Positions 45,696 through 56,500 of a stretch of DNA of 64,000 nucleotides are shown piece by piece. Under the pieces are notes generated by a model that worked only from the letters and a program-made list of their open reading frames with translations, did not search any database and had not been told where the DNA came from. Each line of letters begins with the position of its first letter. The first letter of the stretch is position 1. A program made the position numbers and the translations under genes. Origin of the DNA: Nemertoderma westbladi (lineage: Eukaryota; Xenacoelomorpha; Nemertodermatida; Nemertodermatidae); contig JAUCBJ010008715.1 of NCBI GenBank assembly GCA_032718475.1, forward strand, positions 1-64,000. The letters are read 5' to 3'.

Positions 45696-47345
45696 ATGAT
45701 GGACGATCGTAATGAGATGATAGCGGGTTATTTTGATTTAGGCTTACGCTATAGTGAAATAGCATCGATGTTATATACCAATCATAACATTATCATTAGT
45801 GTGCGACAAATAAAACGAATTTTACATCATTTACGTTTGAGAAGAAGGAATAATTACTCGACGTCAAATGAAGTAATTAATTTTATTTCAAATGAAATAG
45901 CCGGATCGGGATGTCTCCATGGTTACCGCATGATGCATACAAAGTGTTTGTTAGCCGGTCTTAGAGTCCGGAAAGAGGACGTCCGTCAGATTCTGCGCGA
46001 CCTAGATCCCGAAGCAACAGAGTGGCGTTCGACAAGGCGTTTGCGCCGTCGCCAGTATTACGCCAGGGGGCCGAATTTCATTTGGCACCTTGATGGTTAT
46101 GACAAGTTGAAGCCATATGGAATTTGTATCAGCGGTTGCATTGACGGTTTTTCGAGAAAAGGTAAAAATTACTAAATGTGACCAAAGCACTTGTTATCAA
46201 AAAACCGTTTATAAATTGGCCATGCAAGCCATATTATATTAGAAGACCGTTAGGGCTTATTGCTGCCAAAAAAACGTCTGTATGTGCACAATTTACTCAT
46301 AAATTACCTAGGGAACCCGTAGCCCAGTTGGTAGAGCGCTGTATCTGTAATAGTAGGGACCCGAGATCGATCCTTGGCAGTTCTAAATTATGTTTTTTAT
46401 AGGTGGCTATGAGAAGCCCTGACGGTCTTCTTATAGCCGGCTTGCTGGCATTCTAGTTATTAATGTTTGAAAAATTATTGTTATAATAATTTTTGTTGAC
46501 AAAAACCGCCTCCATTGATATGGAGGCGGTTGCGTTTTCTTTTCTAGCGATTTACTTTCAACATAAATTTTAACATTTTAAATTTAACATTTAAAATTTT
46601 AGCATAAATTTGGTCACTTTAAAGTGATTTTGACCCGAAAGTCATCTGGTTGAACTCGTATAACACAAATAATGATTCCAAAATAATTGGTGGTTATTTC
46701 CTAGAAGCAGTGTCCAAATACAATGGCTGTCCACGAATAGTTAGGGGTGATTTTGGAACTGAGAACGTGCGTGTGAAGGACTTCCAGAGATTATTAAGAC
46801 GCGATGGTGATGATATACCACAACATAGCTATATTGATGGGGCAAGTACTGCCAACCAACGAATCGAATCTTGGTGGGGGTCACTTAGAAGGCAGTGCAC
46901 AGAGTATTGGATGGACTTCTTTAAATCTTTCCAAGATTCTGGCCTATTTAATGGCAGTGACCTACACAAGGAAATTATTAGATTTTGTTTCATGGCGATA
47001 ATCCAGGATGAACTAGATAAAGTAGCGAGTATGTGGAATACACATAGAATTAGGCCATCGCGGAATTTGAATGTACCTTCTGGTAAACCCAATAATATGT
47101 TTCGATTCCCAGAACTTTGGGGCAAAACAAATCAATTATGTCAAGTTATCGCAGATGACATAGACATTTGCCGAGAAGAAGCATTATTCCGGACCGCTAC
47201 TGGTCATTGTGATAAAGATATATACGAGTTATGCATAGAATTTATGCAAAGATTTAGAATACAGCCCGTAGTTACAACGGAACAAGCTAAAAACCTTTAT
47301 ATTATATTGATCCCTGAGATGGAAAGGTTAATTATTGGACACTAG
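45696..47345 (+). CDS. Integrase-type DDE transposase, two exons
   Basis: Exons 45696-46161 and 46642-47345 (donor gtaaaa, acceptor cgaaag) join in phase 1 to give SRKVIWLNSYNTN, 389 residues plus stop. An N-terminal helix-turn-helix (LRYSEIASMLYTNHNIIISV, then RQIKRILHHL) is followed by an HTH_21-like region (GCLHGYRMMHTKCLLAGLRV) and an RNase H-fold integrase core with the three acidic residues in WHLDGYDKLKPYGI, VRGDFGTENV and TANQRIESWW. The protein would bind the element ends and catalyse cut and paste. Both exons are free of stops. The 480-bp intron carries a tRNA-like sequence and two hairpins. The start is set at the MMDDRNEM methionine; an in-frame upstream ATG at 45606 is possible. 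Confidence 0.88.
46313..46387 (+). tRNA. tRNA-like sequence (pseudo-tRNA or SINE head)
   Basis: Contains a strong A box, tagcccagttggtagagcg, and a weak B box, gagatcgatcct. The acceptor and T stems do not pair properly, so it is not a functional tRNA. It sits 150 nt into the transposase intron. Confidence 0.45.
46405..46438 (+). other. Hairpin, 12-bp stem
   Basis: ggctatgagaag pairs with cttcttatagcc around the loop ccctgacggt, with one G-U pair in RNA on the plus strand. Confidence 0.6.
46504..46531 (+). other. Hairpin, 11-bp perfect stem followed by T-rich sequence
   Basis: aaccgcctcca pairs with tggaggcggtt around ttgata; ttttctttt follows. It looks like an intrinsic terminator, but the context is a eukaryotic intron; a Pol III stop at the T run is possible. 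Confidence 0.65.
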
Positions 47346-47394
47346 CGATATCAGGAGACCAGACTATTGTAAATAGAAATAGAGTAATAACTTT

Positions 47395-47670
47395 AATATA
47401 TATTTTTGAAACAATTTCAATTGTACAATATACAATATAACTGTGATAACGGAACGGACTACAATGTAAATAGACTAAAACAAGTTAAACATATTTCTGA
47501 AACAATTTCAGTGAGTTGAAACAGTAACAACATAACTGTGATAACGAACTACAATGTAAATAGACTAAAAAAAATTTAAAAAATCAATTCTGAAACAATT
47601 TCAGTGAGTTGAAACAGTAACAACATAAATGTGATAACGAACTACAATGTAAATAGACTAAAAAAATATT
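47395..47670. repeat. Three degenerate repeats of about 80-90 bp between the convergent transposon genes
   Basis: The phrases ttctgaaacaatttcagtga, aactgtgataacg and tacaatgtaaatagactaaa occur three times. They sit in the 3' region of the transposase gene, with a shorter inverted-looking pair (gatattgcataaaatg) at 47670-47725. Confidence 0.8.
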
Positions 47671-47794
47671 GATATTGCATAAAATGCACTGACAATGCAA
47701 GTGATTGTATTGATATTGCATAAAATGATGATATGTACATTTTTGATAGTTTATAATTATTAGTTTAATGCAAATATTTCGGTTTGATAGAGTG

Positions 47795-50685
47795 TCACTC
47801 AACACTAAATGTCGTTAGCATTTGAATTGCATTGACTAAACGGAACTTAAATGTGTCGTAATCGTCCAAGATGGGTAACTTCAATTCCATCGCACACGTA
47901 TTCACACGGGGCATTCCGATGTAGATTGGATTAGTAACGTCTTCATTGTGAATGAAGGAGACACGTGGTGATGGACTGAATCCTAAAGCAGGAACTTTAT
48001 CAGACCCGGTAACGAACACCATCAGATCCTTGAGATTAACAGAAGTTGCGATTTCTTGAACATAAATTCCCTCTAAAATAGGCATACAGAAAATAATGAT
48101 AAGGAAAGCTTGAAAAGTTATATTTATATATTTATTTCAAGTCAAGGTACTGATATGTCTGGTGACCCAGGCCAGACATGCATGCAATCAATTATTAGCA
48201 GCTGATCAGTTGAACGGTAGGTTTCACCCCAACACTTGACTTGAAATAAATAAATCAAATATAAAACAGTAAATAATGACTATGTGGCTTGTATTATTAG
48301 AAAATCACCCCCCCCCCCCCCCCCCCTCCCGGAAATTTAATCGCACGGGGTGCTTATTATAGTAAAGACGGTACGTTATTAAATTCTAAAATACCATTTA
48401 AATCCTGCAGAAAATCTCTCCAATAGGTCTGTGTTCGCCTTTCTCGTCGTCGGCGGTTTCCCCCTTCCTCGGACCATTGAACCGTAAAAACTTCTTCAAC
48501 AATAACCGGGTCCAATTCTTGACTACGGAAGATAAATACGTCTTCCCATAAAGTAGGATTCTTTCGAATTTCATCGAGTAGGCCGATTGATTGAAATCCA
48601 GACTGAAACCTGCAATCAATTAAATAATAGGTCAAATTCTAATAATTATTTATTACATGGGAAAAAAGTAGAACTTTTTTCATTATTCTCGAGGTATTTT
48701 ATTTACCAAGCGCCAACGAGGTTAATAAAGGGTCGAGAGAGTATTAATTATTATTTTTGTACCTTTCAACTGCTGATGCTGCCTGCCTTACACAATGTTA
48801 ACTGAAATATTTTTTATTTAAGTAGATTAAATAAAGTAGTAAGTATGTAAGTATAAGTATGTGTATGTGTAAGTAAAGTACAGTATGTATTTAATCAATA
48901 AACAATAAATTAGTTAATATCATCAAATTTGGATATTCATAATTAATTGTTAATTCAATCCATCATCAAAACTTACCACCTCAATCTGACTGCGCCATTC
49001 ATAGTCAGAAATATCAGATGTAGATAATGGAATCTCATCTAGATCTAATGAGTGCCGACACAGTACCATTTTAAACAATAAGGTTGAGAAGAACGATGGA
49101 AATGGTCCACGGTGTAAGATGAAATAGGTTATCATTTTTGCGGCAACAAAGTAACATTTCTTATTTAAACCTGAAAATAATTTAAATTAATGAAAATTTC
49201 TTTATATAATTATATTTTATATATAAATAATTTATATATAATATATAATTGACATATATATTTAATTATATTTTATATATAAATAATTTATATATAATAT
49301 ATAATTGACATATATATTTAATTATATTTTATATATTTTATAAATATAATTTATTAATATTGTAGTAATAATGCATTAACTGTACATTTGATTGGTTGAA
49401 TAAGATGGGCAAGGTTTATAATAGTTTCTCAAATACCGTTATACTTATACTCACTGTTGTAATCGAGACAAAGCATTTTACAGTTCTCATTTCCTTCGAA
49501 TATAGGTAAAGCTTGTATAGCCAACAAAGCTAAACGCATATACTCCCTCATAGGGCCTCCCTCGTCAATCCCATCCTCATCAGCAAACTTGATATCTAGA
49601 AGAGCAGACATATTAAATGTCGATCTTAGAAACCCTCTACTACCACCATCAAATACGTCATTTCTATCAACATTTACGATATTCTTCATAGCAGTATCAT
49701 TCACAATATCACGCTCAAAACGACGTAAAACATCGAAAAGAGATTCACTATTATCACAATTTTGAAGGGTACCGGTATCTGTATTATTGTGATCAAATTC
49801 AAGAGCATCAGGTTCCATGACATTGAACTCATTATCTTGCTCGAGTTCAATAAGATCAGGTGCATCGACACTTAACTCATTACCTTGTTGGGGTTCAGGG
49901 TCATCCATTTGCATTTCCGTATCAATAAAGTCATTTTCGGTAAGCTGTCTCGCTTCACTAACATCCCTATCAGTAGGCCTATCGTGCAATACAATTTCTT
50001 TTTTTGGTTTGGTACAGATATACAAAGAAAGAACTTTAAGTTTTGTTGCCTCATAAATATCAGAAATAGTTATTGAGTAGGTATCAAAAGTGCGCTGCTG
50101 GAAGTCACGTACCTCAAAATCAAAAAGATTTTCAGAACCTTTCGAAGAAACACTATTAGGAAAAAACAGTTGTTTTCCTTGGGTGAGAACATCATCTATG
50201 TTGGCTTCAGACGAGATGGAGACATGACGAGTTCCACCTCCTGAAGACTTTCTAACTTGTCTGTAAGACTTTGTAAGGTCGTCGAAAAACAACCAACCTA
50301 TGTCAATGCGACGATTAACTTTTCTTTTCATTTCCAACTTTTCTTTACCAGATTCAGTGGAAGGCTTAATACCGGTATTATTTCTATTATTTCCACGAGC
50401 TCCCAGCTTCAGTTTAATTCTATCTATTCGAGATTTACGCGATTCTTCACTAATCACGTTTGTATTACTGGACTCACCAAGATTTCTCATCTTCAATTTA
50501 GCAAAGGCTACCGCGGCCACACGATCTCCAAATTTTGGAATATATGCAGATAGCACGCTATCTTCCATTAGTATCACGACGGATTCGTCGATATTCTCTT
50601 CAAGTAGTTTTTCAGTTAACATTAAATCCATACCTCTAACTTCGCGGAGAAATTTAACCAAATCATTCTCATTTTCTGAAGACAT
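47795..50685 (-). CDS. Transposon-borne HECT-domain protein (E3 ligase-like), exons partly unresolved
   Basis: Recognised exons: 50685-49455, 49170-48977, 48609-48395 and 48072-47795. The first begins MSSENENDLVKFLREVRGM, a short SAM/UIM-like helical N-terminus, then a low-complexity acidic region, then the start of a HECT N-lobe (LDIKFADEDGIDEGGPMREY). Exon 2 continues ILHRGPFPSFFSTLLFKMVL. Exon 3 has FQSGFQSIGLLDEIRKNP and TVQWSEEGGNRRRRER. Exon 4 is the C-lobe: VFVTGSDKVPALGFSP, then VNTCAMELKLPILDDYDTFK with the catalytic-type Cys of the TCA motif. Exons 1-2 and 3-4 join in frame, but exon 2 ends phase 0 and exon 3 needs phase 2, so a segment of the N-lobe is missing or in an unrecognised exon. 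Related host-annotated proteins are called G2/M phase-specific E3 ligase-like. Its role in transposition is unknown. Confidence 0.8.
48308..48327. repeat. Poly-C tract, about 19 nt (poly-G on minus)
   Basis: Inside the HECT gene intron; flanked by cgcacggggtgc, reminiscent of the 30997 tract. Confidence 0.85.
49190..49340. repeat. 73-bp AT tandem duplication
   Basis: tatataaataatttatatat and aatatataattgacatatat are repeated with an approximately 73-bp offset within the HECT gene intron. Confidence 0.85.
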
Positions 50686-51014
50686 ACTTCTGTTGTTCTA
50701 TACTGACAGGCTGCTAATTCTGTAATTAACAACTAATCCATATAGGCCTACGGTATTTAAAGAACCAGTTTGGTACCGGTAACTGTAAGGACAGTACAGT
50801 ATATACTACGGTAGTATAAAGTGTGTACTACTAAGGTAGAACATTGCCAGTATTAGGCCTTGGACTATTGGTAAGGCCTACTCCTGTACAAGTACCAGTC
50901 CGGTAGGCCTAGGGCGTGACTACAGGACTACTGCAGTATACTGGCCATTGGTAAGTCAGCCAGTGCACCACCACACCCACCACCTACTTAAATACTTAAT
51001 TTGAATTTCCCTCC

Positions 51015-51780
51015 CTGATATCTCTGGGCCTGAGATAGTATCTCCGGGCCTGAGATATTATCTCCGGGCCTGAGATAGTATCTCCGGGCCTGAGATAGTA
51101 TCTCCGGGCCGGACTTAGTATCTCCGGGCCGGACTTAGTATCTCCGGGCCTGAGATAGTATCTCCGGGCCGGACTTAGTATCTCCGGGCCGGACTTAGTA
51201 TCTCCGGGCCTGAGATAGTATCTCAGGGCCGGACTTAGTATCTCCGGGCCGGACTTAGTATCTCCGGGCCTGAGATAGTATCTCAGGGCCGGACTTAGTA
51301 TCTCCGGGCCGGACTTAGTATCTCCGGGCCGGACTTAGTATCTCCGGGCCGGACTTAGTATCTCCGGGCCGGACTTAGTATCTCCGGGCCGGACTTAGTA
51401 TCTCCGGGCCGGACTTAGTATCTCCGGGCCGGACTTAGTATCTCCGGGCCTGAGATAGTATCTCCGGGCCGGACTTAGTATCTCCGGGCCGGACTTAGTA
51501 TCTCCGGGCCTGAGATAGTATCTCCGGGCCGGACTTAGTATCTCCGGGCCGGACTTAGTATCTCCGGGCCGGACTTAGTATCTCCGGGCCTGAGATAGTA
51601 TCTCCGGGCCGGACTTAGTATCTCCGGGCCGGACTTAGTATCTCCGGGCCGGACTTAGTATCTCCGGGCCTGAGATAGTATCTCCGGGCCGGACTTAGTA
51701 TCTCTGGGCCGGACTTAGTATCTCCGGGCCGGACTTAGTATCTCCGGGCCTGAGATAGTATCTCCGGGCCGGACTTAGAA
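51015..51780. repeat. 20-bp minisatellite, right inner array (inverted, about 38 units)
   Basis: Units tctccgggccggacttagta and tctccgggcctgagatagta are the exact reverse complements of the left array's two unit types. The array ends at the right terminal inverted repeat. Confidence 0.96.
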
Positions 51781-51979
51781 AAAAAAGGGGGAAACCCATG
51801 TCCCTTTAGGGGCTCCGTACCTACATACCGTTTCGAGATTCCCACTTTTGGAATGAAGATCTATCAAACTGAATCCATAGGGTAACTGACAATGAACAAC
51901 AATTTAATTATAATTAGATTAGCATGTCGAATGGTCGTTGGTATTACCCTCACTAAATATTACTATTTGGCTGTTGCTA

Positions 51980-51994
51980 CCTGTTACGTTCATT
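51980..51994. repeat. 15-bp target-site duplication of the GC-rich retroelement, left copy
   Basis: cctgttacgttcatt is repeated exactly at 53431-53445. Confidence 0.88.
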
Positions 51995-53430
51995 TTTTTA
52001 TTTGTTCGAGATTTAGTACAAACCTGGTAGAAATCATATTTATTAAGCTATTCTTATATAATCATAACATTATTACACATCTGTAATTATCTAATAAGTA
52101 TTTGAACACAATATATATATATATATATTAGACCGTTATACAAATAAAAAATACAAATACCCATCACCACTGGTCTGCCAGCCCCGCACCTCGCAGACCG
52201 GCCCCGTCCCCGAAACCCAAGCCTCGCCACGACCGTCGGCCGCCCCGGAGGCAGAGGGAGCTGGACCGGAGAAGCGCGAACTGCAGCCGCCGTCGAACAC
52301 CCCCCATGACACACGCGAGGCCCCTCTCTCGCATTCCATCCCGCCGGGTCACGAGTGTCTCGGCGAGATGGCGGATGAGGATCTGGGCCTCGGCGCTCCA
52401 GACACCGTCGGTGGTGCCCACCAGAGGGGTGAACGACATCCTCCGGTCTTCACAGACGGTCCGGTAATGCATCTTCTTTAACCGGCACCGCTGCTCCAGG
52501 AGGGACTCGGTCGAGCGGTTGGTCTGGGCGTAAGAGGTGGCGTCAGCGTTAATTACCGCAATATCAAACGACGCCACTCTCTGGTTCGCCCAAACCCCCC
52601 GTGCGACCAAATCCGCCCGCACTCCCCCTACCTCCCTACCTTCCCTGTCGAGGTACCCCCGGGACAGGGTCACCTCCCGCTCAACGCTGGGCGCACCGAA
52701 CGCCGACGCCAGGAGTTCCCCGAAAACATCGCGAACCTCATCGTGGCGTTTCACGATGAGGCCGCCGGACTTGCAGCTGAGCGCGTGCGAGGTGGAGAAC
52801 GTCCCCCCACATCCCTCGCACTTGGACGGGAGTCCTGGTGGGACGAGGCCATACCGGAGGTTCAGGCTGTCCCGGAACTCCTCGGCACTGAGGTCGGTGG
52901 CGTCCAGGATGCTTGGCTGGGCCGTCAACCAGCCGCCGGTTTTGTTTAGGACCGCTCTCGTCGCAGTTCGCCTGCGGTCTGCCGGTAGAGCTCCCAACGC
53001 AGCCTCCCGCTTCTCCTTGTAGGCCTCGTCCTGGGAGATGCGGCTAGCTGCGAGGACGGCTCGCAATTTGGCAGTGTGGTCGGCCACGTGGAGAGGTTGC
53101 GTCCTCTGGATCGCCTCGGAAACTACCGCGGTGCCTTCCATGGACGCAGAGCGTGCCGGGGTCTGCCGCATTGTAGGGTCCCGCAGTCCGATGCCGCCGT
53201 GGCGGGCTGGGAGGAGGGTGAGATCCTCGTCGGCCGGTTGCAGACTAGAACACCCGAAGAGGGAGGGGATGAACTTATTTAGCAATGCCGTCCGAATTGG
53301 GGTGACATCCTCGGCGTGGGTGGGTACGACCCGCAGCAGGTAGTCCCATTCCGCCTGCACACAGCGGGACATTCCCGTGTGGGCGGTCTGGGGGTACTCT
53401 GTTGCAACCCCCGCGAGTTTCCCGATATTG
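51995..53430 (-). mobile_element. 5'-truncated GC-rich non-LTR-type retroelement
   Basis: A 1,436-bp insertion is bounded by a 15-bp direct repeat. The 3' end (left side) has an AT-rich tail with a TA microsatellite at about 52112-52130. The coding part is far more GC-rich than everything around it, a sign of a recent arrival from a family with different base composition. Confidence 0.82.
52164..53430 (-). pseudogene. Retroelement C-terminal region: RT thumb, CCHC finger and nuclease-like domain
   Basis: The open frame starts inside a retroelement polyprotein. It has CVQAEWDYLLRVVPTHAED and LLPARHGGIGLRDP, a post-RT thumb block common in invertebrate retroelements; then a C-x2-C-x6-H-x3-C finger (KCEGCGGTFSTSHALSCKSGG, given here as positions about 52790-52850); then VRADLVARGVWANQ and FDIAVINADATSY, resembling a PD-(D/E)XK nuclease core; then RRLQFALLRSSSLCLRGGRR. 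The CCHC-plus-nuclease order recalls the restriction-like endonuclease of R2/NeSL-type elements, but family assignment is inference. The RT catalytic core is missing because of 5' truncation. A start codon in the flank (53492) is fortuitous. Confidence 0.72.
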
Positions 53431-53445
53431 CCTGTTACGTTCATT
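53431..53445. repeat. 15-bp target-site duplication, right copy
   Basis: Exact match of 51980-51994. Confidence 0.88.
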
Positions 53446-53549
53446 AGGCCAATAATTTCAAGATGTGTCAATGTTAGAAAAGTTGTCTCCAAACGTCCGA
53501 CACCATTTCAACTCCAATCAAACTACTAAAACTGTTGAAAAAACTTGTT

Positions 53550-56500
53550 GTGCCCATGGGGTATTGCCCTTGCTGTGCCCATGGGGTACTGCCCTTGTTG
53601 TGCCCATGGGGTACTGCCCTGGTTGTGCCCATGGGGTACTGCCTTTGTTGTGTCCATGGGGTACTGCCCTTCTTGTTGTGCCCATGGGGTACTGTCCTTG
53701 TTGTGCCCATGTGGTACTGCCTTTGTTGTGCCCATGGGTACTGCCCTTCTTGTTGTACCCATGGGGTACTGTCCTTTTTGTGCCCATGGGGTACTGCCCT
53801 TCTTGTTGTGCCCATGGGGTGCAGCCCTTCTTGTTCTGCCCATGGGGTACTGCTCTTGTTGTGCCCATGGGGTACTGCCCTTCTTGTTGTGCCCATGGGG
53901 TACTGTCCTTGTTGTGCCCATGGGGTACTGCCCTTCTTGTTGTGCCCATGGGGTACTGTCCTTGTTGTGCCCATGGGGTACTGCCCTTGTTGTGCCCATA
54001 GGGTACTGTCCTTGTTTTGCCCATGGGGTACTGCCCTTCTTGTTGTGCCCATGGGGTACTGTCCTTGTTGTGCCCATGGCGTACTGCCCTTCTTGTTGTG
54101 CCCATGGGGTACTGTCCTTGTTGTGCCCATGGGGTATTGGCCTTGCTGTGCCCATGGGGTATTGCCCTTGCTGTGCCCATGGGGTACTGCCCTTGTTGTG
54201 CCCATGGGGTACTGCCCTGGTTGTGCCCATGGGGTACTGCCTTTGTTGTGCCCATGGGGTACTGCCCTTCTTGTTGTGCCCATGGGGTACTGTCCTTGTT
54301 GTGCCCATGGGGTACTGCCCTTCTTGTTGTGCCCATGGGGTACTGTCCTTGTTGTGCCCATGGGGTACTGCCCTTCTTGTTGTGCCCATGGGGTACTGTC
54401 CTTGTTGTGCCCATGGGGTATTGGCCTTGCTGTGCCCATGGGGTATTGCCCTTGCTGTTCCCTGTGGGGTACTGCCCTTGTTGTGCCCATGGGGTACTGC
54501 CCTGGTTGTGCCCATGGGGTACTGCCTTTGTTGTGCCCATGGGGTACTGCCCTTCTTGTTGTGCCCATGGGGTACTGTCCTTGTTGTGCCCATGGGGTAC
54601 TGCCCTTGTTGTGCCCATGTGGTACTGCCTTTGTTGTGCCCATGGGTACTGCCCTTCTTGTTGTACCCATGGGGTACTGTCCTTGTTGTGCCCATGGGGT
54701 ACTGCCCTTCTTGTTGTGCCCATGGGGTGCAGCCCTTCTTGTTCTGCCCATGAGGTACTGCTCTTGTTGTGCCCATGGGGTACTGCACTTGTTGTACCCA
54801 TGGGGTATTGTCCTTGTTGTGCTCATGGGGTACTGCCCTTGTTGTGCCCATAGGGTACTGTCCTTGTTTTGCCCATGGGGTACTGCCCTTGTTGTGCCTA
54901 TGGGGTACTGCCCTTGCTGTGCCCATGGGGTACTGCAATTGTTGTGCCCATGGGGTACTGCAATTGTTGTGTTCATGGGGTACTGCCATTGTTGTGCCCA
55001 TGGGGTACAGCCATTGTTGTGCCCATGGGGTACTGCCTTTGTTTTGTCCATGGGGTACTGCCCTTGTTGTGCCCATGGGGAACTGCCTTTGTTTTGCCCA
55101 TGGGGTGTCTTCCTTGTTGTACCCATGGGGTACTGCTCTTGTTGTGCCCATGGGGTACTGCACTTGTTGTACCCATGGGGTATTGTCCTTGTTGTGCTCA
55201 TGGGGTACTGCCCTTGTTGTGCCAATGGGGTACTGCCCTTGCTGTGCCCATGGGGTACTGCAATTGTTGTGCCCATGGGGTACTGCCTTTGTTTTGTCCA
55301 TGGGGTACTGTCCTTGTTGTGCCCATGGGGTACTGCCCTTCTTGTTGTGCCCATGGGGTGCAGCCCTTCTTGTTCTGCCCATGAGGTACTGCTCTTGTTG
55401 TGCCCATGGGGTACTGCACTTGTTGTACCCATGGGGTATTGTCCTTGTTGTGCTCATGGGGTACTGCCCTTGTTGTGCCAATGGGGTACTGCCCTTGTTG
55501 TGCCCATGGAGTACTGCCCTTGTTGTGCCCATAGGGTACTGTCCTTGTTTTGCCCATGGGGTACTGCCCTTGTTGTGCCTATGGGGTACTGCCCTTGCTG
55601 TGCCCATGGGGTACTGCAATTGTTGTGCCCATGGGGTACTGCAATTGTTGTGTTCATGGGGTACTGCCATTGTTGTGCCCATGGGGTACAGCCATTGTTG
55701 TGCCCATGGGGTACTGCCTTTGTTTTGTCCATGGGGTACTGCCCTTGTTGTGCCCATGGGGAACTGCCTTTGTTTTGCCCATGGGGTACCTTCCTTGTTG
55801 TACCCATGGGGTACTGCTCTTGTTGTGCCCATGGGGTACTGCACTTGTTGTACCCATGGGGTATTGTCCTTGTTGTGCTCATGGGGTACTGCCCTTGTTG
55901 TGCCAATGGGGTACTGCCCTTGTTGTGCCCATGGAGTACTGCCCTTGTTGTGCCCATAGGGTACTGTCCTTGTTTTGCCCATGGGGTACTGCCCTTGTTG
56001 TGCCAATGGGGTACTGCCCTTGTTGTGCCCATGGGGTACTGCCCTTGTTGTGCCCATGGGGAACTGCCTTTGTTTTGCCCATGGGGTACCTTCCTTGTTG
56101 TACTCATGGGGTACTGCCCTTGTTGTGCCCATGGGGTACTGCTCTTGTTGTGCCCATGGGGTACTGCACTTGTTGTACCCATGGGGTATTGTCCTTGTTG
56201 TGCTCATGGGGTACTGCCCTTGTTGTGCCAATGGGGTACTGCCCTTGTTGTGCCTATGGAGTACTGCCCTTGTTGTGCCCATAGGGTACTGTCCTTGTTT
56301 TGCCCATGGGGTACTGCCCTTGTTGTGCCTATGGGGTACTGCCCTTGCTGTGCCCATGGGGTACTGCAATTGTTGTGCCCATGGGGTACTGCAATTGTTG
56401 TGTTCATGGGGTACTGCCATTGTTGTGCCCATGGGGTACAGCCATTGTTGTACCCATGGGGTACTGCCTTTGTTTTGTCCATGGGGTACTGCCCTTGTTG

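Larger units (their letters stand above)
46162..46641 (+). other. Transposase intron with tRNA-like head and two hairpins
   Basis: The 480-bp GT-AG intron contains, in order, a tRNA-like A/B-box sequence (46313-46387), a 12-bp-stem hairpin (46405-46438) and an 11-bp perfect hairpin (46504-46531). Its last 70 bp are AT-rich and repetitive (taacattt, ttaaatttaaca). It may be a small tRNA-derived SINE or structured RNA unit inserted into the transposase. Confidence 0.55.
44791..51817. mobile_element. Autonomous-type DNA transposon: integrase-like transposase plus HECT gene, 7,027 bp
   Basis: The terminal inverted repeats are about 40 bp: cggagcccctaaagggacat at the left and atgtccctttaggggctccg at the right, each followed inward by a T/A-rich run and then by an inverted 20-bp minisatellite. 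A TA dinucleotide flanks both ends (44789-44790 and 51818-51819), a possible target-site duplication. Inside are two convergent genes: a DDE integrase-type transposase (+) and a HECT-domain protein (-). Elements pairing an integrase with a HECT-like protein are common in fish and invertebrate genomes; I think of the IS3EU-type superfamily, but the assignment is from memory and uncertain. It inserted into an old RTE LINE fragment, inside or beside the membrane-protein gene. Confidence 0.85.

Noticed and set aside
46504-46531. Bacterial-type rho-independent terminator, suggesting contamination
   Set aside because: Flanking sequence is a spliced transposase gene with GT-AG borders; a single hairpin plus T run is not evidence of bacterial DNA.
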